Shown here: one piece after another, positions 7,785 through 19,035 of the stretch | Position numbering within the stretch: the stretch's first letter is position 1 | How the letters are laid out: every line of letters begins with the position of its first letter | Assembly: GCA_947465255.1 (NCBI GenBank) | Contig: CANIAA010000003.1 | Span: forward strand, 1-40,101 | Length of the DNA: 40,101 nt | Origin: Flavobacteriales bacterium | GTDB lineage: Bacteria; Bacteroidota; Bacteroidia; Flavobacteriales_D; Sanyastnellaceae | Reading direction: 5' to 3' | Notes under the pieces: generated by a model | Database searches by the model: none | What the model saw: only the letters and a program-made list of their open reading frames with translations | What the model was told of the DNA's origin: nothing | Translations under genes and position numbers: made by a program

Positions 7785-9068
7785 TTAAAGCCCAGCCCTC
7801 AGCAAAAAGTAATTCTTCTTCCCTCTTTGCAACAACACCACTCCTCCTGCCAATACATCTGCGGTTGAAAGCATGCGCTCCGCATCGACCTTCACTTTAT
7901 TCACGCTGATGCTGCCCTCTTGCAACGCGCGGCGCGCCTCGCCGTTCGACTTCATGAAACCACTCTTCACGAGCGCATCTACAATCGAAAGTCCGGCCGA
8001 TAATTCATCGCGCGTTACATCACCTTGCGGCACGCCTTCAAATATTTCCAGCAACGTTTCACTGCTCAACTTTCGCAAATCTTCGTCCGTGCTTTTTCCA
8101 AACAATATCTCCGATGCCGCCACGGCTGCTTCATAATCGACCAAAGAGTGCACACGACACGTGATGTCTTTCGCCAAGGCCTTCTGCATGGGACGCTTGC
8201 CGGGATCCTGCTGCTGCTCTGCTTCGAGCGCTTCAATCTCTTCCCGCGTCATCAAGGTGAAAATGCGGATGTACGTCGACACGTCAGCATCACTCGCATT
8301 CAACCAAAACTGATAAAACTTATACGGCGACGTGCGCTTAGGATCCAACCAGATATTGCCGCTCTCGGTCTTCCCGAATTTCGTTCCGTCAGCCTTCTTG
8401 ATGAGCGGCGTCGTCAACGCAAATGCCTGACCACCGTCTTTGCGACGAATCAACTCCGTGCCTGTCACAATATTTCCCCACTGATCACTGCCGCCCATCT
8501 GCAACATCACGCCCTTATTCTTCCATAAAAAAAAGAAGTCGTATCCCTGCACCAGCTGGTAACTAAACTCTGTAAACGACATGCCCGTTTCCAAGCGGTT
8601 CTTCACCGAATCTTTCGCCATCATATAATTCACGCTGATGTGCTTGCCCACATCGCGAATGAATTCCAAAAAGCCAAACGACTTAAACCAGTCGTAATTG
8701 TTGACCATCTCAGCCGAATTCGCACCGCAGTTGAAATCGAGAAACTTCTCAATCTGCTTCTGCTGACACGCCTGGTTGTGACGCAGTGTTTCCTCATCGA
8801 GCAAGTTGCGCTCCGCACTCTTACCGCTGGGATCACCCACCATGCCCGTTGCACCGCCAATCAAGGCCATCGGCTTGTGACCGCATTGCTGGAAGTGCAA
8901 CAGCGACATAATCTGCACGAGATTGCCCACGCCCAGCGAATCCGCCGTTGGATCGAAGCCTATGTAACCTCGCACCATTCCCTTCTGCAGTTCATCTTCC
9001 GTGCCTGGCATCACGTCATGCAACATGCCGCGCCACTTCAATTCTTCAATGAAATTCTTCTTGCTCAT
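7785..9068 (-). CDS. tyrS: Tyrosine--tRNA ligase
   Basis: [73 protein letters not shown]-type motif; C-terminal S4-like domain. Start placed at [10 protein letters not shown] (9068); ORF track begins at 9080. Confidence 0.97.
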   Translation of the reverse strand: MSKKNFIEELKWRGMLHDVMPGTEDELQKGMVRGYIGFDPTADSLGVGNLVQIMSLLHFQQCGHKPMALIGGATGMVGDPSGKSAERNLLDEETLRHNQACQQKQIEKFLDFNCGANSAEMVNNYDWFKSFGFLEFIRDVGKHISVNYMMAKDSVKNRLETGMSFTEFSYQLVQGYDFFFLWKNKGVMLQMGGSDQWGNIVTGTELIRRKDGGQAFALTTPLIKKADGTKFGKTESGNIWLDPKRTSPYKFYQFWLNASDADVSTYIRIFTLMTREEIEALEAEQQQDPGKRPMQKALAKDITCRVHSLVDYEAAVAASEILFGKSTDEDLRKLSSETLLEIFEGVPQGDVTRDELSAGLSIVDALVKSGFMKSNGEARRALQEGSISVNKVKVDAERMLSTADVLAGGVVLLQRGKKNYFLLRAGL

Positions 9069-9090
9069 AGTCATTTGCAAAATTACCGCG

Positions 9091-10359
9091 TCACAGCGCG
9101 CTTACCACTTCTTCGAGTTTAATTCCCCGCGATCCCTTTATCAAAATCACATGATCGCGTATCGCCAGGGTTTCGAGATGAGCCTTTGCGGCCACGTTGT
9201 TCTCAAACACATCATAGTCGCCGTACTTCCAAACGGACTTGAAAATGGGCCCAACCAGAATTCCGTTCAACCCCAATCGCTTCGCTACTTCAATGATATG
9301 GCGGTGCTCGGAAGGCCCCATATCGCCCAACTCCAGCATGTCACCAATCACAAAAAACTTCTGCGCCGCCGATTGCTTGCTCAAGGCTTCCAGCGCAAAT
9401 TCCAAACTCGTTGGATTGGCATTGTATGCATCCATGATAAGCGTATTGCGCTCGGTTCGCTTCACTTGCGAACGATTATTCTCCGGTGTGTACGCGCATA
9501 TAGCAGCATGAATCACCTCATTCGAAACGCCAAAATGTTCGCCCACGATGATAGCTGAAGCGATGTTGTGCAGGTTATACGCACCCGCGAGTTGTGTTGC
9601 ATACTCGCTGCGCACGCCATCAAGCACATGAGCATACACGAGTGTCGGACTTTCCGAAACGCACTCCAATTGGCTGCTTGCGTAGGGAATGATCTTCATG
9701 CCGTCGGAGGCACTGCGTAATTTCTCGAGGTCGGTATTGACGAAAATGACTCCGCCGGAAGCATGCACGAAGTCATACAATTCCTTCTTGCCCTTCACCA
9801 CGCCTTCCTCACCGCCAAAGCCCTCCAAATGGGCCTTTCCCATATTCGTAATCATCGCATGCGTCGGCAAGGCGTATTCACAATAGCTGCGGATCTCGCC
9901 TTGATGATTCGCTCCCATTTCGACAATCGCCAATTCGCAATCGGCCGGAATTGCCAGCAGTGTAAGTGGCACACCAATGTGATTATTCAAATTTCCGATA
10001 GTAGCGCTCACACGATAGCGCCTAGCCAACACATCGCGAATCAATTCCTTTGTCGTTGTCTTTCCGTTGCTACCGCTGATTGCTAGAAATGGAATGTTCA
10101 AGCTCTCTCGGTACATCTTGGCAACGTGCTGCAATGCGGTAAGCACATCCTCCACCAACACCATGCGCTCGTCATGCGGCTGCTGTGGCTCATCAATCAC
10201 CACCATTGAAGCTCCCATTTCGAGTGCCTTTGCAGCAAACGTATTGCCGTTGAAGTTACCTCCTTTCAAAGCAAAGAAGATATCGCCGGGATTGATTTTG
10301 CGCGTGTCGGTGGTGACACTGCGCACGTTTAAGAACTGCTCAAAAATGCGTTGAATCAT
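9091..10359 (-). CDS. murF: UDP-N-acetylmuramoyl-tripeptide--D-alanyl-D-alanine ligase
   Basis: [75 protein letters not shown] are MurF motifs. Confidence 0.95.
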   Translation of the reverse strand: MIQRIFEQFLNVRSVTTDTRKINPGDIFFALKGGNFNGNTFAAKALEMGASMVVIDEPQQPHDERMVLVEDVLTALQHVAKMYRESLNIPFLAISGSNGKTTTKELIRDVLARRYRVSATIGNLNNHIGVPLTLLAIPADCELAIVEMGANHQGEIRSYCEYALPTHAMITNMGKAHLEGFGGEEGVVKGKKELYDFVHASGGVIFVNTDLEKLRSASDGMKIIPYASSQLECVSESPTLVYAHVLDGVRSEYATQLAGAYNLHNIASAIIVGEHFGVSNEVIHAAICAYTPENNRSQVKRTERNTLIMDAYNANPTSLEFALEALSKQSAAQKFFVIGDMLELGDMGPSEHRHIIEVAKRLGLNGILVGPIFKSVWKYGDYDVFENNVAAKAHLETLAIRDHVILIKGSRGIKLEEVVSAL

Positions 10360-10370
10360 GTGCTAAAAGT

Positions 10371-10399
10371 AAAAACCCCGGTCGAGGTGACCGGGGTTT
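10371..10399 (-). terminator. Rho-independent terminator downstream of gldJ
   Basis: AAACCCCGGTC-gaggt-GACCGGGGTTT, perfect 11-bp stem; T-run on the minus strand. Confidence 0.85.
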
Positions 10400-10427
10400 C
10401 AATATCGAAATTTGAACAAGCTACTAC

Positions 10428-12176
10428 TTATTCGCCTGAAGCTATTCCCGTTGGGCTTCCCAAACGATCCATAGCACAGCGGAAACCAAGGGTCGACATA
10501 GAACGACGCTCATCAAGATAACGGCGTGTTCCCGGAATCGTGTAATAAGCACGATCTCTCCAGTTTCCACCCTTGTATACGCGAGCCCTGTCATTGATGA
10601 GAGAGGTCACTCCCCATTCGTACATGCGGTTCTTGTCTTGCTCCATATCCGCGTTTGCATAATAGATACTGCTATTGAAATCGCCATCGCGATAATCGAT
10701 ATAGTCTGCCTTGCGGTAGTTACGACGGTCAATGTTTTCCTCCACCGTCACATTGCGACGCTTCACCTCACCAGGCGCACTGATGATATAGTCTGACATA
10801 CCATCGCGGATATCGGCAGCAACCAAATCTTCAGAATCGGTCACCAAATCCATTGCTTCCTGCATTACGTCCTGCGCCTCATCGTCCTTGCGTTCCTTCA
10901 CTTTTTCTTGAGCAGAAGTTATCTTCTGATTGCACTGATCCAACAAGGTGAGCGACGTCTGCGTTAAACGCGCTCCAGCCTGCTCCTGATAGTTCTTGAG
11001 GAAATAGGCTACGCCTTCAATATCATAAATGTTCTTGTCATGCTTATCTGCAAAGCTTCCATCGCTGTTCAACACGCGTGTCTTATATACGTTACCACGG
11101 AATGGACGGAACTCACTCTTGTCTTCTGGAGAAAGCGGACGATATACGTCCATCACCCATTCTGAAACGTTACCCGACATGTTATACAAACCATAGTCAT
11201 TTGGCGGGTATGCGTAAACAGGAGCTGTGATATCAGCATTATCATTCAAGTATCCGGCTACACCCATGTAGTCACCGGCTCCGCGCACAAAGTTGGCACG
11301 AATGGTTCCGAAGAAACGTCCTGCGTTGTCATCGTTACGCACATAGTGTCCATTCCATGGATACGTGCGACGATCTGTAATCAATTCCTGGAATGAGTTT
11401 CCGATTAGACCCAATGCCGCATATTCCCACTCAGCCTCGGTAGGCAAGCGGTAACGAGGTAAAATGATACCGTCTGACATAGTTACTAAACGAGTACCGG
11501 TTCCTTTGGGGTTGTAATCTTTCAAACCGCCCGAAGCTGCATCACCGGAATATTGACCTGACAAGTAGGAATCCGTAGTGAAGTGTTCCTCATCTGCCTG
11601 ACCCGTTGGGTTGTATGACATAAGACCTTCGCGGATAAGAATCAACTCATTTACGCGGTCAGTTCTCCAAACGCAGTATTCACTTGCTTGAAGCCAGTTA
11701 ACACCCACCACCGGATAATCGCGGTAGGCCGGGTGGCGCAAGTAGTAATCCACTTGAGGCTCGTTGTATTCTGTGACTTCACGCCAGATATTGGTATCTG
11801 GCAATGCACGGTTTACCAATTCCGGGTAAGTATCGCCGTACACCAGTTTCAACCAATGCAAATAGTCCATCCAGAATTGGTTGGTAACCTCTGTTTCATC
11901 CATGTAGAAGGATGAAACGGTTACGCGGCGGGGTATGTTATCCCAGGCAAAGTTTAGATCGTCTTCTACACGACCCATGGTGAACGTACCACCTTCCACG
12001 AGCACAAGACCCGGGCCGGTTTCCTGTTCCACATAGTCCTGACGTTCGAAACCTCCGTTTTTCTCGTCGTTGTAGGCCCAACCGGTTGCTCCCGATCGCT
12101 CCTTGTCGCACGACGTAAAGATGGACGCTACTGCAATGGCGGCCAATCCGAAGAACATCTTAGAAACGGTTTTCAT
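10428..12176 (-). CDS. gldJ: Gliding motility / T9SS lipoprotein GldJ
   Basis: Lipobox IFTSCDKERSGATGWAYNDEKNGGFERQ; FGE-sulfatase fold (VEGGTFTMGRVEDD...DETEVTNQFWMDYLHW...PVVGVNWLQASEYC...LPTEAEWEYAAL). Adjacent to porU and murF, as in other Bacteroidota. Confidence 0.92.
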   Translation of the reverse strand: MKTVSKMFFGLAAIAVASIFTSCDKERSGATGWAYNDEKNGGFERQDYVEQETGPGLVLVEGGTFTMGRVEDDLNFAWDNIPRRVTVSSFYMDETEVTNQFWMDYLHWLKLVYGDTYPELVNRALPDTNIWREVTEYNEPQVDYYLRHPAYRDYPVVGVNWLQASEYCVWRTDRVNELILIREGLMSYNPTGQADEEHFTTDSYLSGQYSGDAASGGLKDYNPKGTGTRLVTMSDGIILPRYRLPTEAEWEYAALGLIGNSFQELITDRRTYPWNGHYVRNDDNAGRFFGTIRANFVRGAGDYMGVAGYLNDNADITAPVYAYPPNDYGLYNMSGNVSEWVMDVYRPLSPEDKSEFRPFRGNVYKTRVLNSDGSFADKHDKNIYDIEGVAYFLKNYQEQAGARLTQTSLTLLDQCNQKITSAQEKVKERKDDEAQDVMQEAMDLVTDSEDLVAADIRDGMSDYIISAPGEVKRRNVTVEENIDRRNYRKADYIDYRDGDFNSSIYYANADMEQDKNRMYEWGVTSLINDRARVYKGGNWRDRAYYTIPGTRRYLDERRSMSTLGFRCAMDRLGSPTGIASGE

Positions 12177-12227
12177 GATTTCCCTTTGATTTTGATGGTT
12201 CGTTTATCGTTTAAACAGTGTATTCAA

Positions 12228-13214
12228 CTAGAAAGAAGGACACGCTATTGTGCGGAACTTCTTTTTTTTCTGGCGGCATTCGAAATTGATGCCGAGTGAA
12301 ACTTCGTGTGAACCACCCGTGGATGGCGTAAGTTCTGAAATGGTCACGTCGTAGCTATAACCAAATCGCACAACATCAGTCTGTATTCCAATGGTGGCGA
12401 TGAATGCATCACGATATGTTTGACCGAAAAGAAGGCCTCGGAACCAAACACCCGCAACCAGCGGACCTTTGCTCACATACATTCCCAGATTCAACTGCTG
12501 GAATTCCCCCTGACGGCGGTACAGCAAATTGGGAGAAAGTCGAGCATCGTTATCCTTGCTTTTCTTTTCTATCGGAATAACGGCTCCGGCATGCACTGTA
12601 TACTTCATAGGCAAGCGACTGGTGCCAAGAATAAGTGATTCATTAGGCTCATTGAGGTGATGCACTGCAACACCGCCGTAAAACTTATCGCTAAAACCTA
12701 ACAAACCTGCCGAGAAGTCGACAGCTTTCACTTGTCCGCCGCGCTGCACGTCATTTGTTTGGTAAATAAACCCTTTGCGTGGGTCAATCATATCGCCAAA
12801 GGTCAACTGACTCCAGTCTAAGGTCTTCTGAAAATAGCTCGCCTGCAATCCGGCTTTGATAGAAAATTTGCGTGAGATTGGCTGCTGGTATGAATAAATA
12901 CCGCTCACCGTTGTAGTATTTAGCGTTCCCTGAGCTGCACGGTCATTCAACACCATTAATCCCAAACCTCCTTGAATCGTGGGAACGTGCTGATCGTAAG
13001 AAGCACTTGTTGTAACAAAATTACCGGTCAAGGAAGGCCATTGATTGCGGTAGTTCATCACCAGACGCGGACAACGATTGGTTCCTGCAAAGGCCGGATT
13101 GAGGTAAAGAGGGTTGGCGTAAAACTGCGTGAACTCAGGATCTTGAGCGCGCATTTCAGTAGCCAGAGCCATCACCGACAACAGAGCAAGAATCAGTCTA
13201 TACCTTTTGTTCAT
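12228..13214 (-). CDS. PorP/SprF family type IX secretion system membrane protein
   Basis: QDPEFTQFYANPLYLNPAFAGTNRCPRLVMNYRNQWPSL is the PorP/SprF signature. Confidence 0.93.
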   Translation of the reverse strand: MNKRYRLILALLSVMALATEMRAQDPEFTQFYANPLYLNPAFAGTNRCPRLVMNYRNQWPSLTGNFVTTSASYDQHVPTIQGGLGLMVLNDRAAQGTLNTTTVSGIYSYQQPISRKFSIKAGLQASYFQKTLDWSQLTFGDMIDPRKGFIYQTNDVQRGGQVKAVDFSAGLLGFSDKFYGGVAVHHLNEPNESLILGTSRLPMKYTVHAGAVIPIEKKSKDNDARLSPNLLYRRQGEFQQLNLGMYVSKGPLVAGVWFRGLLFGQTYRDAFIATIGIQTDVVRFGYSYDVTISELTPSTGGSHEVSLGINFECRQKKKKFRTIACPSF

Positions 13215-13353
13215 AGAGAAACGATTTCTTTTTTAGGTGGTTGAAAAGAATTAGCAATAATACAACAACTTTGCGAGGAAAAAAATTGCGCCGCGGTTGC
13301 AATAATCAGACTACCAAATGGTTTAAGCCGTTGCGCCAAACGAAAAAAATCGT

Positions 13354-16300
13354 ATGAGACTACTGCCCAAACTGCTGATATTCTGCATTTTAATTTATTC
13401 CAATACAATCCTATCCCAATCTCGTGAAACTATAATCCTGCATAAAAAGTTACAGTGGGGGCCGACAAAAGCAGACAACAGCTCGCTTAATGGCGCTCTG
13501 ACATTCGAAGATGCAGTCCCTTCGGCCTCATTCGGCAACTTACCCTCAATTGTGCACAGAGAGGCGTTAAAAAGTTTCGGGCGAATCACACAAGTCACCA
13601 TTGTGGCGGACCGAGCGGAAGCGATGAGTCAAAAATCCGGTGGTAATGACCTGGCTCAACTAACATACGACTGGCAATACACTGCAAGAATCACGGATGC
13701 GCGAGAGAAGCCCTACCTGTTGCTGGACGTTTTACCGATTCGAAAAACAACTTCCGGAGTTGAACGTATCGCAGAAGCAACCATCACCATCGAATGGGAA
13801 ACCGCTCCCAAACCTCAGTTGCGCACCCTCGATTTCGCCCCTGAGTCAGCCCTGAACCAAGGCGCTTGGTACAAAATAGCTATCGCCCGCGATGGCGTTT
13901 ACAAGATTGATAAAAACACATTCAATCAACTCGGCGTTAGCACAAGCGATTTGAATCCGCAAAGCATAAACGTATATGGAAACGGCGGTGAACTCTTGCC
14001 GTCGTCGAATTTGGAGCCTCGCTTCGATGACCTTCAAAAATGCGCTGTTTTCTTTCAGGGAGAAGAAGACAACGTGTTTCAAGACAATGACTACATCTTG
14101 TTCTACGGGAAAGGCCCGGATTCGTGGGAGCGAGAAATAAACAGCGACACCCAACAATCGCGCTGGCGTCACAACAAACACTATTACTCTGACTCTGCCT
14201 ATTATTTTATCCGTATCGACGATACTGAGCCGCTGCGAATTCAACCCGCTCCTCTGAGCGATCTTCCGGCCACACACACCATCACCCGATTTCAGGATTT
14301 TCAGTTTATTGAAACGGATCTTTACAACATAGGACGCACGGGAAGAGAATTCTTCGGCGAGCAATACGACATCAATACCTCCGGCTCTTACAGTTTTACC
14401 ATGCCCAACCTCATTTCAGATTCACAGGCGCTTCTAGAGGCTAACCTTGCTGTGCGCTCGTTGGGTGGAGCAAGCAACTGGAGCGTTACTGTTGCAGGAG
14501 CAACCGACCAAACCACTCCTAACAGCACAGGCGATGGGGTTTTGTCGGCCGTGGCGACTACCGAACGCTTATCCATTCCGTTTACACCCTCAGGATCGTC
14601 CGTGAATGTCAATCTTCAATTCAACAAATACAGCAATACGGCTGAGGTAATTGGCTGGGTCGATTTTCTTCGCCTCAATGCTACTCGCTCTCTAACAATG
14701 TCCGGAACACAAATGAAGTTTCGCGATACACTCAGCGTTGGTCCCGGTAATGTCGGATTGTATCAGATTAGCAATTCCTCATCGGTTTTTCAACTGTGGG
14801 ACATAACCAATTTCATTTCGCCTAAATCTATTGCTTTCAGCAGTTCTGACAATTCTTTAGAGTTCAAAACATCAACCACCGAACTTCATGAATACATCGC
14901 TTTTGCCAACAGCGGATATCTTGTGCCTACACCAAAAGGACAAGTAGCCAATCAAAACCTGCACGGTCTGTCGAATATCGATTATGTGATTGTAGCTGCG
15001 CCGGCCCACCGTTCCTCCGCCGAAGCTCTTGCTGAAATACACACGGCCCTTGGCACCTCTACAGTAGTTGTTTCTCAAGAGGAAATCTTCAACGAATTTT
15101 CGTGCGGTAATCCCGATGTAACCGCCATCCGGATGCTCATGAAAATGCTGTACGACCGTGCGCAAGGAAACACAGACCTCATGCCTCAAAACCTCTTGCT
15201 TTTCGGCGACGGCGACTTCAGCAACAACAAAGGAAATGCTGCTTTCACGGGCTCCAATGTGATGGTCTACGAAACGAGTGAATCGCTCAGCCCGGCTTGG
15301 TCAGCGGTGAGCGATGACTACTTCGTTTTTCTGAGTGATGATGATGACGAAAGCAGTTCAAACCTACTCGATGTAGGTGTCGGACGTATTCCCGCGTCTG
15401 ACGCACCTGAAGGTGCTGCCTATGTGGAAAAGGTGCGCACTTACGTGGCGCAAAACACCAACGCAGGCGGAGCCGCCAGTTGCCTGGGTGTTGAAGCCCA
15501 ATCACCCTTCGGATCTTGGAGAAACATGCTCACTTTTGTTTCTGATGATCAGGATGGAAATGGTGGGCCAACTGAACAAATTCACTTGAACGATGCCGAT
15601 GAGCTTTCCGCCATCGTCAAAGATCGTTACCCCGAATACGATGTTGTGAAAATTTACATGGACGCCTACAAACAGGAGTCAACACCGGGGGGTGAGCGCT
15701 ACCCCGAAGGTGAAGAGGCTATTCGTAACCGGGTCCAAAACGGATCACTTCTCGTTACCTATTTGGGTCATGGAGGCGAACGCGGCTGGGCACACGAACG
15801 CATACTAGACCTCAACACCATTGGCAGCTTGTCCAATAAATTCAGACTACCGGTTTTCCTTACGGCTACTTGCGAATTAGCACGCTATGACGACCCGGGT
15901 GTAAACAGTGCGGGGGAAATACTAGTAATGAATCCCGATGGCGGAGCCATTGCCATGCTAACTACAACACGCGTCGTTTTTGCGGGATCGAATATGGAAA
16001 TGGACCTTGCCTTTTTCGATGTGGCTCTTGAAGACGACAACATCAACAACCTTTCACTTGGCATGATCAACATGCTTACGAAAAATGGCGTTAATCCTTC
16101 CAATAGCAGTAAACCCAACTTCAGCCTGCTGGGCGACCCGGCATTAAAGATGACCTACCCGCGATACGAAGTGGTTACAACGGCCATCAACGATGTTCCA
16201 TTTGGTTCGTTTACTGACAATCTGAAGGCGCTTCAAGAAGTCAAATTCAGCGGATACGTGGCCGACGCATCGGGCAATAAACTTACCGACTACAATGGCT

Positions 16301-17253
16301 TTATCTATCCTACCGTATTCGACAAGATTACCCGCGTTTATACGCAAAACAACGATTTCGATGGATCCAATGGTGTCGTGCAGGAGTACGACGTGTTCAA
16401 TAAAAACATATTCAAAGGAAAAGCCAGCGTTGTAAATGGCGACTTCCAATTCGAGTTCGTCGTTCCTTACGACATTAATTACGTAGTCGATACAGCCCGT
16501 GTAAGCTACTACACTGTTGCCGGCAATAACGATGGTCATGGCTACTCCAACCAGTTCCGAATCGGTGGCTCTCTCAGTGGTGCCGAGCTTAACCGCGTTG
16601 GTCCGGAAATCAATCTTTACTTGAATGACACGCTGTTCGTTTCCGGAGGCCTTAGTGATACCCGTCCCATTTTGCTGGCGCGTTTGCGCGATGAAAATGG
16701 CATCAATACAGTTGGTAACGGCATCGGCCACGATTTAACCGCAGTAATCGATAACGACACACAACAGCCTATCATTCTCAATGAATACTACGAGACCGAT
16801 CTCGACACTTACAAAAGCGGGGAGGTTCGCTATCAGCTTCCGGAGCTTTCAGAAGGAAGTCATTCTCTCTCGTTGAAAGCGTGGGATGTTCACAACAACT
16901 CCTCTGCTGCATCCATCGATTTTGTGGTGGCCGATAAGAGCGAGATTGCTCTTGACCACGTGCTGAACTACCCGAACCCATTTACCACCTATACTGAGTT
17001 CATGTTCGAACACAACCAGGTGTGCACGTCACTCGATGTGCGTCTTCAAATTTTTACGGTAAGTGGTAAACTCGTAAAAACCATTGAACAACAAGTGTTG
17101 CAAAATGGTTATCGCTCGCAACCTATTCCGTGGGATGGAACCGATGACTTTGGCGACCGCATCGGAAAGGGTGTTTACGTTTATCGCCTCGAAGTTCGAA
17201 ACGAGGATGGGCAACTAGCAGAACAATACGAGAAACTCGTCATACTCAAATAA
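13354..17253 (+). CDS. porU: Type IX secretion system sortase PorU
   Basis: 1299 aa; gingipain-like C25 region with LLVTYLGHGGERGWAHERIL (His) and LPVFLTATCELARYDDPG (Cys), VDFLRLNATRSL, C-terminal NYPNPFTTYTEFMFEHN...KGVYVYRLEVRNEDG. Confidence 0.95.
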   Translation: MRLLPKLLIFCILIYSNTILSQSRETIILHKKLQWGPTKADNSSLNGALTFEDAVPSASFGNLPSIVHREALKSFGRITQVTIVADRAEAMSQKSGGNDLAQLTYDWQYTARITDAREKPYLLLDVLPIRKTTSGVERIAEATITIEWETAPKPQLRTLDFAPESALNQGAWYKIAIARDGVYKIDKNTFNQLGVSTSDLNPQSINVYGNGGELLPSSNLEPRFDDLQKCAVFFQGEEDNVFQDNDYILFYGKGPDSWEREINSDTQQSRWRHNKHYYSDSAYYFIRIDDTEPLRIQPAPLSDLPATHTITRFQDFQFIETDLYNIGRTGREFFGEQYDINTSGSYSFTMPNLISDSQALLEANLAVRSLGGASNWSVTVAGATDQTTPNSTGDGVLSAVATTERLSIPFTPSGSSVNVNLQFNKYSNTAEVIGWVDFLRLNATRSLTMSGTQMKFRDTLSVGPGNVGLYQISNSSSVFQLWDITNFISPKSIAFSSSDNSLEFKTSTTELHEYIAFANSGYLVPTPKGQVANQNLHGLSNIDYVIVAAPAHRSSAEALAEIHTALGTSTVVVSQEEIFNEFSCGNPDVTAIRMLMKMLYDRAQGNTDLMPQNLLLFGDGDFSNNKGNAAFTGSNVMVYETSESLSPAWSAVSDDYFVFLSDDDDESSSNLLDVGVGRIPASDAPEGAAYVEKVRTYVAQNTNAGGAASCLGVEAQSPFGSWRNMLTFVSDDQDGNGGPTEQIHLNDADELSAIVKDRYPEYDVVKIYMDAYKQESTPGGERYPEGEEAIRNRVQNGSLLVTYLGHGGERGWAHERILDLNTIGSLSNKFRLPVFLTATCELARYDDPGVNSAGEILVMNPDGGAIAMLTTTRVVFAGSNMEMDLAFFDVALEDDNINNLSLGMINMLTKNGVNPSNSSKPNFSLLGDPALKMTYPRYEVVTTAINDVPFGSFTDNLKALQEVKFSGYVADASGNKLTDYNGFIYPTVFDKITRVYTQNNDFDGSNGVVQEYDVFNKNIFKGKASVVNGDFQFEFVVPYDINYVVDTARVSYYTVAGNNDGHGYSNQFRIGGSLSGAELNRVGPEINLYLNDTLFVSGGLSDTRPILLARLRDENGINTVGNGIGHDLTAVIDNDTQQPIILNEYYETDLDTYKSGEVRYQLPELSEGSHSLSLKAWDVHNNSSAASIDFVVADKSEIALDHVLNYPNPFTTYTEFMFEHNQVCTSLDVRLQIFTVSGKLVKTIEQQVLQNGYRSQPIPWDGTDDFGDRIGKGVYVYRLEVRNEDGQLAEQYEKLVILK

Positions 17254-17267
17254 ATAACCTGACATTC

Positions 17268-18536
17268 ATGACTATATTTGCAAGAACGTTGAAAAAGAAA
17301 AACATGCAAAAGTATTTGGCCTTGGTCGTTATGCTGGGGTGCTCAGTAAACACGGCATTCGCACAGCTCAGCAACCCGGGAGATCCCGAGCGCAGTACAT
17401 GGCAATTAAATACCATCACTACAGCGGTTCCTTTTCTGCAAATCACTCCGGATTCGCGTTCCGGAGCCATGGGCGATGCCGGAGTTGCATTAAGTCCCGA
17501 TGCCAATTCGACTTTTTGGAATGCCGCCAAACTGGCTTTTGTGGAAGATGATGTAGAACTTTCTCTCTCCTATTCACCCTGGCTGCGTGCTCTTGTAAAT
17601 GACATGAGTCTTGCCTACCTCAGCGGATATAAAAAGCTATCAAAAAACCAAGCTATCGGAGGTTCACTCCGATATTTTACTCTCGGAAACATCACCTTCA
17701 CCGACGAGGTGGGCACTCAAATTCGCGACTTCAAACCCAATGAGTTTTCACTCGACATGTCGTTTGGACAAAAGTTTGGTGACAACTTGAGCGGTGGAAT
17801 AGCAATCCGATACATCTACTCCAACCTCACGGGAGGACAAAACGTATTAGGTGCAGACAGCAAGCCCGGTATGGGTGTCGCGGCCGATGTCAGCATGTTC
17901 TACACCAACGACCGCCTTCGCGTAAATGGTCGCAATGCACGCCTGAACATTGGAACCAATATCAGTAACATAGGAAATAAAATGCGCTACACAAATAGCG
18001 ACAAACGAGACTTCATTCCTACCAATCTCAAATTAGGAACCGCCTTTACGGTGAACCTGGACAAATACAATCAGATAACCACCTTGGTTGATTTCAATAA
18101 GCTACTTGTACCTACTCCTCCTCGCTACAACCTTGACGGCGATAGTATTCTGGCAGGAATGAATCCCGATGTCGGTGTTGCCACCGGTATGGTACAATCA
18201 TTTTACGATGCTCCCGGCGACGTAAGCAACGAGGGCACAATCATTCCCGGAACGGTCATTAAAGAGGAATTGCGTGAAATCAATATTGGAGGCGGATTTG
18301 AATATTGGTATGACCAACAGTTTGCTTTCCGTACCGGTTATTTCTACGAGAACTACACAAAAGGAAATCGTCAGTTCATTACGCTGGGCGCCGGTTTGAA
18401 GTATCAGGTTCTTACAATCGATATGTCATACCTCATAAGTACGACCCAACAAAACCCGCTGGCCAACACGCTTCGCTTTACCATGCGTTTCGCGCTGGGT
18501 GCAGGAGGTAATAACGACGAAGAACCTTTAGACTAA
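17268..18536 (+). CDS. porV: Type IX secretion system outer membrane channel protein PorV (LptO)
   Basis: FLQITPDSRSGAMGDAGVALSPDANSTFWNAAKLAFVEDDVELSLSYSPWLRALVNDMSLAYLSGYKKL matches PorV; directly follows porU. The start may be the internal MQKYLALVV (17304). Confidence 0.95.
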   Translation: MTIFARTLKKKNMQKYLALVVMLGCSVNTAFAQLSNPGDPERSTWQLNTITTAVPFLQITPDSRSGAMGDAGVALSPDANSTFWNAAKLAFVEDDVELSLSYSPWLRALVNDMSLAYLSGYKKLSKNQAIGGSLRYFTLGNITFTDEVGTQIRDFKPNEFSLDMSFGQKFGDNLSGGIAIRYIYSNLTGGQNVLGADSKPGMGVAADVSMFYTNDRLRVNGRNARLNIGTNISNIGNKMRYTNSDKRDFIPTNLKLGTAFTVNLDKYNQITTLVDFNKLLVPTPPRYNLDGDSILAGMNPDVGVATGMVQSFYDAPGDVSNEGTIIPGTVIKEELREINIGGGFEYWYDQQFAFRTGYFYENYTKGNRQFITLGAGLKYQVLTIDMSYLISTTQQNPLANTLRFTMRFALGAGGNNDEEPLD

Positions 18537-18544
18537 TTAGATTC

Positions 18545-19021
18545 ATGAACATCCGCGTCGGCTTTGGGTTTGATGTCCACCAACTTACGGAAGGCCGTGA
18601 CTTGTGGCTGGGCGGTGTCAAAATAGATCATTCAAAAGGAGCGCTGGGGCATAGTGATGCCGATGTCTTGTTGCATGCCATTTGCGACGCCCTGCTCGGT
18701 GCAGCCAACATGCGTGACATCGGGTTTCATTTTCCGGATACACATGGTGAGTTCAAAAACATTGACTCAAAGATTCTTTTAAAACGCACGACCCAACTTC
18801 TGAAGGATGCCGGTTGGATCATTGGCAACATCGATTGCACTTTGGTGCTTGAAAAACCGAAAATCATGCCGCACGTGGATTCCATGAAGATTGCCATTTC
18901 AGAATCTGCTGATATAAATACCGATGCGATTTCCATTAAAGCGACTACCAATGAAAAAATGGGATTCATTGGTCGCGAAGAGGGTGTTGTGGCGCATGCC
19001 GTGGCTCTAATCCATCGTTAA
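18545..19021 (+). CDS. ispF: 2-C-methyl-D-erythritol 2,4-cyclodiphosphate synthase
   Basis: RVGFGFDVHQLTEGRDLWLGGVKIDHSKGALGHSDADVLLHAICDALLGAANMRDIGFHFPDT; ISIKATTNEKMGFIGREEGVVAHAVALI. Confidence 0.98.
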   Translation: MNIRVGFGFDVHQLTEGRDLWLGGVKIDHSKGALGHSDADVLLHAICDALLGAANMRDIGFHFPDTHGEFKNIDSKILLKRTTQLLKDAGWIIGNIDCTLVLEKPKIMPHVDSMKIAISESADINTDAISIKATTNEKMGFIGREEGVVAHAVALIHR

Positions 19022-19035
19022 TCAAAGATTTACTT

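Noticed and set aside
8025-9558. Long plus-strand ORFs (8025-8528, 8640-9122, 9001-9558)
   Set aside because: Shadow ORFs antisense to tyrS and murF in GC-balanced coding sequence; no family features or promoter.
13846-16731. Minus-strand ORFs of 172 and 195 aa inside porU
   Set aside because: Antisense to a convincingly conserved PorU frame; no independent support.
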